From Dryomyza anilis (Eukaryota > Arthropoda > Insecta > Diptera > Dryomyzidae): a stretch of DNA of 64,000 nucleotides. A program made the translations under genes and the position numbers. The stretch lies in NCBI GenBank assembly GCA_951804985.1, contig OX638132.1, positions 42,830,791 to 42,894,790 on the forward strand, in the 5' to 3' direction. This document shows positions 33,219 through 45,960 of this stretch, one piece after another. Under the pieces are notes generated by a model. That model was given only the letters and a program-made list of their open reading frames with translations, made no database searches and was not told where the DNA came from. Positions within the stretch are counted from its first letter, which is position 1, and each line of letters opens with the position of its first letter.

Positions 33219-33930
33219 TTGTTACTTTGTTTAAATTATATTAACTGTTTCGTTTGCATCTTAGTCTAGTAAGTTTATGTTACTTGACCAGGTTCTTAAA
33301 CGAAATAGTTATGTAGATGTGTGTAGTTATATTTAGTCTTGGTGTCTTGAGCTAGGCACTGATATAGCTGCCCTCAATTGCATCCAAGTTCTAAATGTTC
33401 GAGTTTTCATGTTGTTTAAATAATGATGTCTTAAGTGTGACAATGAAATGTTCAGCTTAATCGTATCATTATTTACACAATTTTTTTTTATACCGTTTTT
33501 ACAAATTTTAGATTAAGTAATTATACAATCAAGACTTGACGAAAATGACACTAGAATACACTGACAGTAATTATGTGTTTGTCTCATTCATGTTCGTCTT
33601 TGTCAAATCAATTATGTTCGATCCTAACCATAGTCACGCCATTATATATAAATTACATATTTCAATTTTACAATCTTTTATACATTTTAAAATTGAATTA
33701 GTTTCATATTTTAACTTATATTATTGCGTTGGTGTTAATCATTAAGTTCGATTTTTCGGACAATAAATTTCAAACCTTTTTAACTTCAACATAAAATTTC
33801 ATTTTTATTCAAAAGTTGTAACATTTAGTCAATTTTAATTTTACATCTTTAAAATTTGGTTAATTGTAACTTTCTAAATTTGAATTTCATTAATTTTGTT
33901 TTATGTTTTAAGTTTAATAATACTTTAAAA

Positions 33931-36368
33931 CAAGGATTTAAACCTAAACGAATAACGGTTTCGATTTCGGTTTTTTCCGCGTTTCGGTTACGGTTTCGGT
34001 TTTAAGTTTTTATAACGAAACGGTTTCGGTATACCGGTTCCATGTTACGGTTTCGGTTTTTGTATAAATTTTCTTTATTTCCATATTTTTCAAATAATTT
34101 AACATTTTTTATATGATGCTAAATTATGGTCAAATTATGATACTGGGGTAAAGTGGGAAACGTAATTTAAACAATGTTTGTTGTTATTTTAGTAAAAATA
34201 TTGTGTTATATGAATTATTTAATAGATTACGCCAAGAAAAAAATTTAATTTAAAATTTTGTGACCACAAACCAATGAAAAGCAACATTTTGACTTCACCT
34301 TAGATATGATCTGAATTGCAAAGAAGAAGAATTTTGTACAAATTTCATCCATAAAAGCCAAAGAAATTAAATTTCAACAATTCTGTGAACTGCCATATAT
34401 GTAAACTAGTGATGATCATTTGCAAGAGAAAGGCAAGAAATGGTAATCTTAATCTTTTAAATTTTAAATAAAAGATCGAAGACAAATATCTTAAACTGCA
34501 TATTAATTATGAAAACGAACAGAAATTGAACACTAATTGTATTTAAGTTACTTATTTTTCATATTTTCAATTTCTTCAACATTTTACTAAAAAAAAAAAA
34601 TGAAAATTTTAATTATATTTTAACAAGAATTAACTAACAAAAAGTAATTGTTTAAATCAAGTGATGTTGACGAAACAATTCAAAATCTCAAGGCCATAAT
34701 AAAATGAACGAAAAGTCACCAAATACATTTTCAAAATGCTAAATATTTTTTACAAACATCTTTATGTATCTGTCAATTTTTAATCGATTATCTCCATTTT
34801 TTATCACATGATAATAAAATGTAAATCTATCAACTGATATTTCAACTTTAAAAATGCATCAATTACTTTTTATAATATTAATCAACAAACTCGAAAATTA
34901 AGTTTTTCATAAAAATGTATTTGGTGACTTTTCGTTCTACAACGACGATATACATTATACGATATACATATACTTACAATAAATATATGAATATTTCGTA
35001 TAGGCATATTTCTGTTTTCGTCACAGATTAAAAAACAGAAGAAAAAAAACTCAAATAATATCTTACAGAGTAACATTTTTCTTGGCGAACACCATGCGGG
35101 CACAAACTCAAACGCTACAAAGCGAATACTAACAGAAAGAAGAGAATATAACAATAACGATTCGTATACACACACTTTCACAACGACAACTCTTCGTTGC
35201 TATCCTGTATCATCGCATGACAATAGACAGACGCATGGCACCACACTACATGTATGTATCTAGTACAGCTCTCTAGTTGGCAACAACAACTAGTTCTCTT
35301 TGTGGTACACAAAATTTCCCGCCAAAAATTCTATCAAAAGCTTGGATGGATGCTGCTTTATTCGCATTTTTGTTGTTGTTGCACTTTCAAACGAATCAGC
35401 GGATTTGTGAAAGAAGAAAAACATAAAAAACAATATATCAGCTATCAGTATCAATAGCAATATATCAGCACTGTGAAAATGTTCATATATAATTTTTTAT
35501 TACTTCATGATTTTATAATTAAAAAAAATATTATATATAAAAGTAAAACAAAAAGAATAATGTGCATAGCACAGTGAATATGCACAATCGATGTACGAAC
35601 TTGCGTAGCGAAGAAAAGAGAAAAAACATTGTTTTGTTTATTTTATCTTTTTGAAGCGACTTTTGAAGCACTTTTAAAGCTATTAACCGCTTCAAAAGTG
35701 CTTCACAGGCCTTATTTTTAAGAATTGACAAAAACAAAAAAACACACCTTCATTACTGTTCACGTTCATAAATATTTTGCACGCTTTCCATTGTTACTTG
35801 TTGTTCAATATTTAGTAATATCATGAATTCTTTTGTATATTATTATTACCTTAAAAACATAATAAATACATTAAAATCATAAAAAAACGCAAGAGTCTTC
35901 CTTTTCTTGCAGTCTTAGTCTTGCACTTGCTCTTGTTCTTTTTCTTGCAAAATCTCGATCTTGTTCTCGCTTTTGTTCTTGCAAAAAATGCAAGAACAAG
36001 ACATTTTTAATCATCACTAATGTAAACAAATATCTGCCTTATACTTGAAATGTTTAAATTCGATTAATGAAACAAAAAAACAAATTTTAGACCAAATACC
36101 GTTGTTTTGGAAATATCGTTTCTCAAAAAAAAATATGTGAATTTTTGTACAACCAAAAATGTTTATTTTGGGAACTCCAAATTTAATTAATGATAGTTTA
36201 CTTAAGATCTTCTATATAAAATATGTTTTTCATTTTCTTTTTATACTTTTTTAAAAACCGTTTTAAACCGGTATAAAACCGGTTTATTTCTGTTTCGGTT
36301 TCGGTTACGGTTTCGGTTTTAAAAATGAAACGGTTTTAAACGGATATCGGTTACGGTTTCAATCCTTG
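33931..36368. mobile_element. Non-autonomous hAT-like element, copy B (U2 leader)
   Basis: Ends CAAGGATTTAAACC and GGTTACGGTTTCAATCCTTG; 8-bp duplication CTTTAAAA at 33923-33930 and 36369-36376. Subterminal GGTTTCGG repeats at both ends. 2438 bp, same family as 2929-5862 but with internal deletions. No transposase. Inside is an inverted GAAGCACTTTT/AAAAGTGCTTC pair near 35666-35704. Confidence 0.9.
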
Positions 36369-36511
36369 CTTTAAAATAATTTTTAAAAATGTTATTACTA
36401 GTATTGACATAATTTTTAGTATTTATCTGGCGTAACATAGCCTTGTACAGTTTACTTAAAAGGTTCTTAATTATACCTAAAAATACTGAAACAAGCTAGA
36501 TCTGAAAAAAT

Positions 36512-37489
36512 TGTGAAACCTAGGTTAATATTGAAAATATTTTAATTTTTTGTCATTTTTAGCGTTTTTTAGTAGTATTTTAGTCGTTATTTTAGTAGTT
36601 ATTGATTAAAAAATATTACTTTTCAATCGAGTACTATTCTCTTCAACAATTTCTTAAGTTTTCTACAATTAATTATTTTTTAACAAAATCTGATATATTT
36701 TGGCCTGTTGTATGATTATTTAAAACAAATGTTTATTATTTAATAATATTAGTTTTCGCTCAAATCAATGAATGGCATTCACGTAAACTTTAATGAACCT
36801 TTTGTATTTTAAATTATTTTTTTTTAAAAGTCAAAATTGTGTCATTTTCCAAGTTATAGAAATTGGCAAGTTCACAGCTGACTTATACAATTATATAGTT
36901 GTCTCACTTTAACTCAGTTTTGAGATGATGCGTTCCACAAATGTTAAATTTAACATAAATTTAACATACAATTATTGATTGGTACATTTGGTACCATTTT
37001 GTAGGTACCCTGAAACTTTCAAGGGTGAGACACTATATATGAATCAAAGAAGGGATCATAAGGATTCCATAGGCGTATGCCATATGTCTGGAGGAGACGG
37101 ATCTTGGAAGTTATAGCCGTTTCCATAGGGACATGTTTTAAGGATCGCGTGCAGATAATAAGTGATGTCTTTGGCACCACTTGGCAGGACTCCTGAAACT
37201 TTCGAGGGGTATTGACCATATACGAATGAAAGGTGGGACCATGACAATTCCAATAATGTATCCCACATGTCCGGACGAGACGGATCTTGGTAGATACGGC
37301 AGTTTCCAAAAGGAATTTGCTTTCAACTTAATTCGCCAATATTGGGTTTAAATAAATAAAACGACTATCGTAAATGATAATTTTAATATTTTATTGATTA
37401 TTTTAATGTTTTCTATAATAAATAATTACTAAAAAACGCTAAAATTGACCAAAAATAAAAATATTTTCAATATTAACATAGGTTTCACA
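36512..37489. mobile_element. 1-kb insert with terminal inverted repeats (U2)
   Basis: Copy of 24313-25315. Ends TGTGAAACCTAGG and CCTA..GGTTTCACA form a better match than in U1. It contains the 181-bp internal repeat. Confidence 0.6.
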
Positions 37490-38302
37490 TACGTTCTTCA
37501 TCTGTTAAGTCATAACATTTATGGATATCTTTTTATGGATATCTTCACACACATATTTAATAAACGTGAATCAGAGTTTACATACGGGGGTGAGAATCTG
37601 GGGGGTGAATCGGTTTCACGCCAAAGTGAATTTTTAGGTTTCACTGAGAATAGAACCGCGGAAAAAGATGAAATTGACCGGCTTACAGAGGAAGTTCGGC
37701 AACTCAAATTTCAAATTGGTGCCCAGGTGGACAATCCAAGAGTAGCGCCTATAAAAAAATGGTCATCAACAACATCGATGCAAAGTGAAACTGGCGCAAC
37801 TAAAAAGAAAATTCCCACGAGAACCACATCAACTCTAAACCGCATGGCTGAGCACTTTATTCCACAAACTCAGAGACCGGTGCAGCAATTCTCGTCTCGA
37901 CAACCATTGTGGACGCATCAGCACCAAAATCAGCGAAGCGCTCAACAGCCGTCCCCACGACATCAACGTCTAACACAACCCGAAGTTCACCAACCACATC
38001 AGCAACAATGGCACGGTTGTCAAAACCAGCCACCACAACAATACAGACCTGAAAGACACCAGCAGATACAACCGAGACAGGCATGCTATCCACCTCCAGA
38101 AGCCATCCGTGTCGACAAATGGGGACTCATATTTGCAGGACGTCGGGGCCTCTCAGTTGACGAATTCATCTTTCGGCTAGAAACGCTCCAGCGTCAATAT
38201 AGTCATCCCTGGGAAGCAGTTTTACGGGATTTCTATATCTTGGTCGTCGGTGCGGCCAGTGAATTTCTATTGGAGGTTCCTGAAGCAGCAACCATCTCCT
38301 GA
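37445..38302 (+). pseudogene. gag: Gag, frameshifted and truncated (U2)
   Basis: 285 codons, matching U1 gag through the start of the capsid region (VGAASEF). An inserted C (GAATTTCTATTGG against GAATTTTATTGG) then shifts the frame. About 80 bases later the gene is cut by the deletion to the tail. The conventional start is also damaged (ATTGACC for ATGAC), so this copy is not a functional gag. Confidence 0.85.
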
Positions 38303-38352
38303 GTGGACGACTTTGCGCGACGCACTACGTAACAAATTCAAATCCAGGAAGT

Positions 38353-39264
38353 CGATTCGCGAGAAAGAACGTCATCAGGGATTCCCAACTGCGAACAATT
38401 ATAATGTTTATAGATTATGTTGCAATAAAACTATTTGGATGCTTGATGTCTCATATTAAAATACATGAAGTTGGACTCTTTCGAGCGATTCACAACTACT
38501 CGAGCGATTCAACAACTAAATAAAAATATAAGAACGTCCGTCCTCAGACGTTTATAACCACTGAACATTTTCATATATTTTTCAAAAAAAAAAAATGATT
38601 GTATGTTGTGAATATGATTTAAATATAAAATATGTATTAAAATCACAAAATGAGTCTTATAAAAACAATTTAATGAAGTCAAACTGAATTGAGTATGATG
38701 CTCTGATTCCAATATTAGAACACTTTTGTTTGCCAAGCTATGCGTTCACCATGATTAATTTTTGAAAACATCAATTAAAAAGTATGAATGTTTGAATTTT
38801 TCGTACTTTTGATTTTACTGCATAAAATACATAATTGAATTTTAGCTCATTTTGTTTATACTCATTTTCTCATTTATATTCATAAAAACTGGCTCATACG
38901 TTCCATCATAAGCGACACGCCGGTGATGAGAATGATAGTCATGATATTATATAGATCTTATGTGAAATTGTTGTATGTTTGTCTGTCTGGGTATCTCTAA
39001 AACGATGATATTATTCTAGATAGTTCAGAACTATTTCAAAATAATAAATGAAATCTCTAACCTGTGATAGCAGTAGTAGTCCTACTGGCGATCAGCTCAC
39101 AGAAACAACAGCTGTACGATGATACACGGTGGCGGAAGTTAAGATATCATAGCACAGCAACTGCAGCAGCTCAGCATCAGTAGAAACCCACAGTGAGCGT
39201 ATTATCATTGACAACGTATTGGTAGCACCGACAGCGCAGCAAACAACTGCATTGCAGCACCAGA
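38353..39264 (+). other. Tail of U2, no gene
   Basis: Same tail as 31836 onward but without the P-like miniature element (empty site at about 38677). Confidence 0.6.
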
Positions 39265-39303
39265 GACATCAACAGGAGCGCGACAGCGTATCCTGTTGAT
39301 GTC
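39265..39303. repeat. Perfect 13-bp hairpin at the U2/U3 junction
   Basis: Identical to 33177-33215; 3 bases before the unit start at 39307. Confidence 0.9.
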
Positions 39304-40017
39304 GTATTGTTACTTTGTTTAAATTATATTAACTGTTTCGTTTGCATCTTAGTCTAGTAAGTTCATGTTACTTGACCAGGTTCTTAAACGAAATAGTTAT
39401 GTAGATGTGTGTAGTTATATTTAGTCTTGGTGTCTTGAGCTAGGCACTGATATAGCTGCCCTCAATTGCATCCAAGTTCTAAATGTTCGACTTTTTAAGT
39501 TGTTTAAATAATGATGTCTTAAGTGTGACAATGAAATGTTCAGCTTAATCGTATCATTATTTACACAATTTTTTTTATACCGTTTTTACAAATTTTAGAT
39601 TAAGTAATTATACAATCAAGACTTGACGAAAATGACACTAGAATACACTGACAGTAATTATGTGTTTGTCTCATTCATGTTCGTCTTTGTCAAAACAATT
39701 ATGTTCGATCCTAACCATAGTCACGCCATTATATATAAATTACATATTTCAATTTTACAATCTTTTGTACATTTTAAAATTGAATTAGTTTCATATTTTA
39801 ACTTATATTATTGCGTTGGTGTTAATCATTAAGTTCGATTTTTCGAACAATAAATTTCAAACCTTTTTAACTTCAACATAAAATTTCATTTTTATTCAAA
39901 AGTTGTAACATTTAGTCAATTTTAGTTTTACATCTTTAAAATTTGGTTAATTGTAACTTTCTAAATTTGAATTTCATTAATTTTGTTTTATGTTTTAAGT
40001 TTAATAATACTTTAAAA

Positions 40018-42484
40018 CAAGGATTGAAACCTAAACGAATAACGGTTTCGATTTCGGTTTTTTCCGCGTTTCGGTTACGGTTTCGGTTTTAAGTTTTTAT
40101 AACGAAACGGTTTCGGTATACCGGTTCCATGTTACGGTTTCGGTTTTGATTTCGGTTTTTGTATAAATTTTCTTTATTTCCATATTTTTCAAATAATTTA
40201 ACATTTTTTATATGATGCTAAATTATGGTCAAATTATGATACTGGGGTAAAGTGGGAAACGTAATTTAAACAATGTTTGTTGTTATTTTAGTAAAAATAT
40301 TGTGTTATATGAATTATTTAATAGATTACGCCAAGAAAAAAATTTAATTTAAAATTTTGTGACCACAAACCAATGAAAAGCAATATTTTGACTTCACCTG
40401 AGATATGATCTGAATTGCAAAGAAGAAGAATTTTGTACAAATTTCATCCCTAAAAGCCAAAGAAATTAAATTTCAACAATTCTGTGAACTGCCATATATG
40501 TAAACTAGTGATGATCATTTGCAAGAGCAAGGCAAGAAATGGTAATCTTAATCTTTTAAATTTTAAATAAAAGATCGAAGACAAATATCTTAAACTGCAT
40601 ATTAATTATGAAAACGAACAGAATTTGAACACTAATTGTATTTAAGTTACTTATTTTTCATATTTTCAATTTCTTCAACATTTTACTAAAAAAAAAAATC
40701 CAATAACATGAAAATTTTAATTATATTTTAACAAGAATTAACTAACAAAAAGTAATTGTTTAAATCAAGTGATGTTGACGAAACAATTCAAAATCTCAAG
40801 GCCATAATAAAATGAACGAAAAGTCACCAAATACATTTTCAAAATGCTAAATATTTTTTACAAACATCTTTATGTATCTGTCAATTTTTAATCGATTATC
40901 TCCATTTTTTACCACATGATAAGAAAATGTAAATCTATCAATTGATATTTCAACTTTAAAAATGCATCAATTACTTTTTATAATATTAATCAACAAACTC
41001 GAAAATTAAGTTTTAAATAAAAATGTATTTGGTGACTTTTCGTTCTACAACGACGATATACATTATACGATATACATATACTTACAATAAATATATGAAT
41101 ATATCGTATAGGCATATTTCTGTTTTCGTCACAGATTAAAAAACAGAAGAAAAAAAACTCAAATAATATCTTACAGAGTAACATTTTTCTTTGCGAACAC
41201 CATGCGGGCACAAACTCAAACGCTACAAAGCGAATACTAACAGAAAGAAGAGAATATAACAATAACGATTCGTATACACACACTTTCACAACGACAACTC
41301 TTCGTTGCTATCCAGTATCATCGCATGACAACAGACAGATGCATGACAACGGACAGACGCATGGCACCACACTACATGTATGTATCTAGTACAGCTCTTT
41401 AGTTGGCAACAACAACTAGTTCTCTTTGTGGTACACAAAATTTCCCGCCAAAAATTCTATCAAAAGCTTGGATGGATGCTGCTTTATTCGCATTTTTGTT
41501 GTTGTTGCACTTTCAAACGAATCAGCGGATTTGTGAAAGAAGAAAAACATAAAAAACAATATATCAGCTATCAGTATCAATAGCAATATATCAGCACTGT
41601 GAAAATGTTCATATATAATTTTTTATTACTTCGTGATTTTACAATTAAAAAAAAATTATATATAAAAGTAAAACAAAAATAATAATGTGCATAGCACAGT
41701 GCATATGCCCAATCGATATACGAACTTGTACGAAAAAACATTGTTTTGTTTATTTTATCTTTTAAGCGACTTTTGAAGCACTTTTAAAGCTATTAACCGC
41801 TTCAAAAGTGCTTCACAGGCCTTATTTTTAAGATGCTTATATTCTTTAGAATTGACAAAAACAAAAAAACACACCTTCATTACTGTTCACGTTCATAAAT
41901 ATTTTGCACGCTTTCCATTGTTACTTGTTGTTCAATATTTAGTAATATCATAAATTCTTTGTATATTATTATTACCTTAAAAACATAATAAATACATTAA
42001 AATCATAAAAAAACGCAAGAGTCTTCCTTTTCTTGCAGTCTTAGTCTTGCACTTGCTCTTGTTCTTTTTCTTGCAAAATCTCATTCTTGTTCTCGCTTTT
42101 GTTCTTGCAAAAAATGCAAGAACAAGACATTTTTAATCATCACTAATGTAAACAAATATCTGCCTTATACTTGAAATGTTTAAATTCGATTAATGAAACA
42201 AAAAAACAAATTTTAGACCAAATACCGTTGTTTTGGAAATATCGTTTCTCAAAAAAAAAATGTGAATTTTTGTACAACCAAAAATGTTTATTTTGGGAAC
42301 TCCAAATTTAATTAATGACAGTTTACTTAAGATCTTCTATATAAAATATGTTTTTCTTTTTATACTTTTTTAAAAACCGTTTTAAACCGGTATAAAACCG
42401 GTTTATTTCTGATTTCCGTATAACGGTTTCGGTTTTAAAAATGAAACGGTTTTAAACGGATATCGGTTACGGTTTCAATCCTTG
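40018..42484. mobile_element. Non-autonomous hAT-like element, copy C (U3 leader)
   Basis: Ends CAAGGATTGAAACC and GGTTTCAATCCTTG; 8-bp duplication CTTTAAAA at 40010-40017 and 42485-42492. Same site as in U2 and U4, so it was inherited by duplication, not inserted anew. Confidence 0.9.
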
Positions 42485-42627
42485 CTTTAAAATAATTTTT
42501 AAAAATTTTATTACTAGTATTGACATAATTTTTAGTATTTATCTGGCGTAACATAGCCTTGTACAGTTTACTTAAAAGGTTCTTAATTATACCTAAAAAT
42601 ACTGAAACAAGCTAGATCTGAAAAAAT

Positions 42628-43605
42628 TGTGAAACCTAGGTTAATATTGAAAATATTTTAATTTTTTGTCATTTTTAGCGTTTTTTAGTAGTATTTTAGT
42701 CGTTATTTTAGTAGTTATTAATTAAAAAATATTACTTTTCAATCGAGTACTATTCTCTTCAACAATTTCTTTAGTTTTCTACAATTAATTATTTTTTAAC
42801 AAAATCTGATATATTTTGGCCTGTTGTATGATTATTTAAAACAAATGTTTATTATTTAATAATATTAGTTTTCGCTCAAATCAATGAATGGCATTCACGT
42901 AAACTTTAATGAACCTTTTGTATTTTAAATTATTTTTTTTAAAAAGTCAAAATTGTGTCATTTTCCAAGTTATAGAAATTGGCAAGTTCACAGCTGACTT
43001 ATACAATTATATAGTTGTCTCACTTTAACTCAGTTTTGAGATGATGCGTTCCACAAATGTCAAATTTAACATAAATTTAACATACAAATATTGATTGGTA
43101 CATTTGGTACCATTTTGTAGGTACCCTGAAACTTTCAAGGGTGAGACACTATATATGAATCAAAGAAGGGATCATAAAGATTCCATAGGCGTATGCCATA
43201 TGTCTGGAGTAGACGGATCTTGGAAGTTATAGCCGTTTCCATAGGGACATGTTTTAAGGATCGCGTGCAGATAATAAGTGATGTCTTTGGCACCACTTGC
43301 CAGGACTCCTGAAACTTTCGAGGGGTATTGACCATATACGAATGAAAGGTGGGACCATGACAATTCCAATAATGTATCCCACATGTCCGGACGAGACGGA
43401 TCTTGGTAGATACGGCAGTTTCCAAAAGGAATTTGCTTTCAACTTAATTCGCCAATATTGGGTTTAAATAAATAAAACGACTATCGTAAATGATAATTTT
43501 AATATTTTATTGATTATTTTAATGTTTTCTATAATAAATAACTACTAAAAAACGCTAAAAATGACAAAAAATAAAAATATTTTCAATATTAACATAGGTT
43601 TCACA
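42628..43605. mobile_element. 1-kb insert with terminal inverted repeats (U3)
   Basis: Copy of the inserts at 24313 and 36512, with the gag start inside the right arm. Confidence 0.6.
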
Positions 43606-44418
43606 TACGTTCCTCATCTGTTAAGTCATAACATTTATGGATATCTTTTTATGGATATCTTCACACACATATTTAATAAACGTGAATCAGAGTTTACATA
43701 CGGGGGTGAGAATCTGGGGGGTGAATCGGTTTCACGCCAAAGTGAATTTTTAGGTTTCACTGAGAATAGAACCGCGGAAAAAGATGAAATTGACCGGCTT
43801 ACAGAGGAAGTTCGGCAACTCAAATTTCAAATTGGTGCCCAGGTGGACAATCCAAGAGTAGCGCCTATAAAAAAATGGTCATCAACAACATCGATGCAGA
43901 GTGAAACTGGCGCAACTAAAAAGAAAATTCCCACGAGAACCACATCAACTCTAAACCGCATGGCTGGAAACTTTATTCCACAAACTCAGAGACCGGTGCA
44001 GCAATTCTCGTCTCGACAACCATTGTGGACGCATCAGCACCAAATTCAGCGAAGCGCTCAACAGCCGTCCCCACGACAACAACGTCTAACACAACCCGAA
44101 GTTCACCAACCACATCAGCAACAATGGCACGGTTGTCAAAACCAGCCACCACAACAATACAGACCTGAAAGACACCAGCAGATACAACCGAGACAGGCAT
44201 GCTATCCACCTCCAGAAGCCATCCGTGTCGACAAATGGGGACTCATATTTGAAGGACGTCAGGGCCTCTCAGTTGACGAATTCATCTTTCGGCTAGAAAC
44301 GCTCCAGCGTCAATATAGTCTTCCCTGGGAAGCAGTTTTACGGGATTTCTATATCTTGGTCGTCGGTGCGGCCAGTGAATTTCTATTGGAGGTTCCTGAA
44401 GCAGCAACCATCTCCTGA
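43561..44418 (+). pseudogene. gag: Gag, frameshifted and truncated (U3)
   Basis: As in U2: 285 codons, the same inserted C before LLEVPEAATIS and the same fusion to the tail. It keeps the ATGAC start seen in U1. The zinc knuckles and half the capsid region are missing. Confidence 0.85.
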
Positions 44419-44474
44419 GTGGACGACTTTGCGCGACGCACTGCGTAACAAATTCAAATCCAGGAAGTCGATTC

Positions 44475-45067
44475 GCGAGAAAGAACGTCATCAGGGATTC
44501 GCAACTGCGAACAATTATAATGTTTATAGATGATGTTGCAATAAAACTATTTGGATGCTTGATGTCTCATATTAAAATACATGAAGTTGGACTCTTTCGA
44601 GCGATTCACAACTACTCGAGCGATTCAACAACTAAATAAAAATATAAGAACGTCCGTCCTCAGACGTTTATAACCACTGAACATTTTCATATATTTTTCA
44701 AAAAAAAAATGGTTGTTATATATTAAAATCACAAAATGTTGTATACATGATGGAAGATAAAAAAACAATTCATGTAATAGAAATGAGAAAAAAAATGAGT
44801 CTTATAAAAACAATTTAATGAAGTCAAACTGAATTGAGTATGATGCTCTGATTCCAATATTAGAACACTTTTGTTTGCCAAGCTATGCGTTCACCATGAT
44901 TAATTTTTGAAAACATCAATTAAAAAGTATGAATGTTTGAATTTTTCGTACTTTTGATTTTACTGCATAAAATACATAATTGAATTTTAGCTCATTTTGT
45001 TTATACTCATTTTCTCATTTATATTCATAAAAACTGGCTCATACGTTCCATCATAAGCGACACTGAT
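44475..45067 (+). other. Tail of U3, no gene
   Basis: Retroelement tail, truncated at its end relative to U1 and U2. No P-like miniature element (empty site near 44822). Confidence 0.6.
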
Positions 45068-45588
45068 AGTCACTGATATAGCTGCCCTCAATTGCATCCA
45101 AGTTCTAAATGTTCGAGTTTTCATGTTGTTTAAATAATGATGTCTTAAGTGTGACAATGAAATGTTCAGCATAATCGTATCATTATTTACACAATTTTTT
45201 TATACCGTTTTTACAAATTTTAGATTAAGTAATTATATAATCAAGACTTGACGAAAATGACACTAGAATACACTGACAGTAATTATGTGTTTGTCTCATT
45301 CATGTTCGTCTTTGTCAAAACAATTATGTTCGATCCTAACCATAGTCACGCCATTATATATAAATTACATATTTCAATATTACAATCTTTTATACATTTT
45401 AAAATTGAATTAGTTTCATATTTTAACTTATATTATTGCGTTGGTGTTAATCATTAAGTTCGATTTTTCGAACAATAAATTTCAAACCTTTTTAACTTCA
45501 ACATAAAATTTCATTTTTATTCAAAAGTTGTAACATTTAGTCAATTTTAATTTTACATCTTTAAAATTTGGTTAATTGTAACTTTCTA

Positions 45589-45896
45589 GCCGCGGTAGCT
45601 CAGTGGTTAGTGCGTTGGACTGCGAGCCGAAAGGTCCCCGGTTCAAGCCTGGACTGGGGCTAACAACATCTTTTCATAGAAACATTTTTCTATACCGCGC
45701 TACCTCTCGGCAGTAAATGGCAAACCTCCGAGAGTAAAAACATTGCCTATGAAAAGCTCTCACCCGCCGTTCGGATTCGGCAATAAACTGTAGGTCCCAC
45801 CACTTTGAGTACAAATATAACACGCACAGCTCAAAATGGTGAGAGAGCTCGGCCGAAGTTCTATACAGAACTGTAGCGCCAAACTATTATTATTAT
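45589..45896 (+). mobile_element. tRNA-headed SINE, about 308 bp (U4 only)
   Basis: The head (45589-45662) resembles a tRNA with an A box (GGTAGCTCAGTGG) and a B box (GGTTCAAGCCT). The body contains GCCGTTCGGATTCGGC and ACTGTAGGTCCC, a module I recall from fly SINEs. The tail is (ATT)n. The perfect 10-bp duplication TAACTTTCTA lies at 45579-45588 and 45897-45906; U2 and U3 have the empty site. It would be transcribed by RNA polymerase III and mobilised by a LINE. Not a working tRNA: the anticodon stem has mismatches. Confidence 0.92.
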
Positions 45897-45960
45897 TAAC
45901 TTTCTAAATTTGAATTTCATTAATTTTGTTTTATGTTTTAAGTTTAATAATACTTTAAAA

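Larger units (their letters stand above)
33219..39306 (+). repeat. Tandem unit U2 (internally deleted)
   Basis: 6088 bp. Leader with a hAT-like insert, inverted-repeat insert, truncated gag, then a deletion fusing gag (AGGAAGTCG) to the tail (ATTCGCGAGAAAG) near 38352. The deletion removes about 5.6 kb present in U1. U3 has the identical fusion. Confidence 0.88.
39307..45067 (+). repeat. Tandem unit U3 (internally deleted)
   Basis: Same organisation and the same gag-tail fusion as U2 (junction near 44470). Its tail is cut short at about 45063-45070, where it joins U4 at TGATAGTCACTGATATAG, so the hairpin and the first ~150 bases of the next unit are deleted. Confidence 0.86.

Noticed and set aside
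33177..33225. Helitron 3' terminus (hairpin near a unit end)
   Set aside because: No CTRR end follows the hairpin and no Helitron 5' TC start or Rep/helicase is seen.
45589..45662. tRNA gene
   Set aside because: A and B boxes are present, but the anticodon stem is mismatched and the segment is the head of a 308-bp insertion with a TSD and an (ATT)n tail: a SINE.
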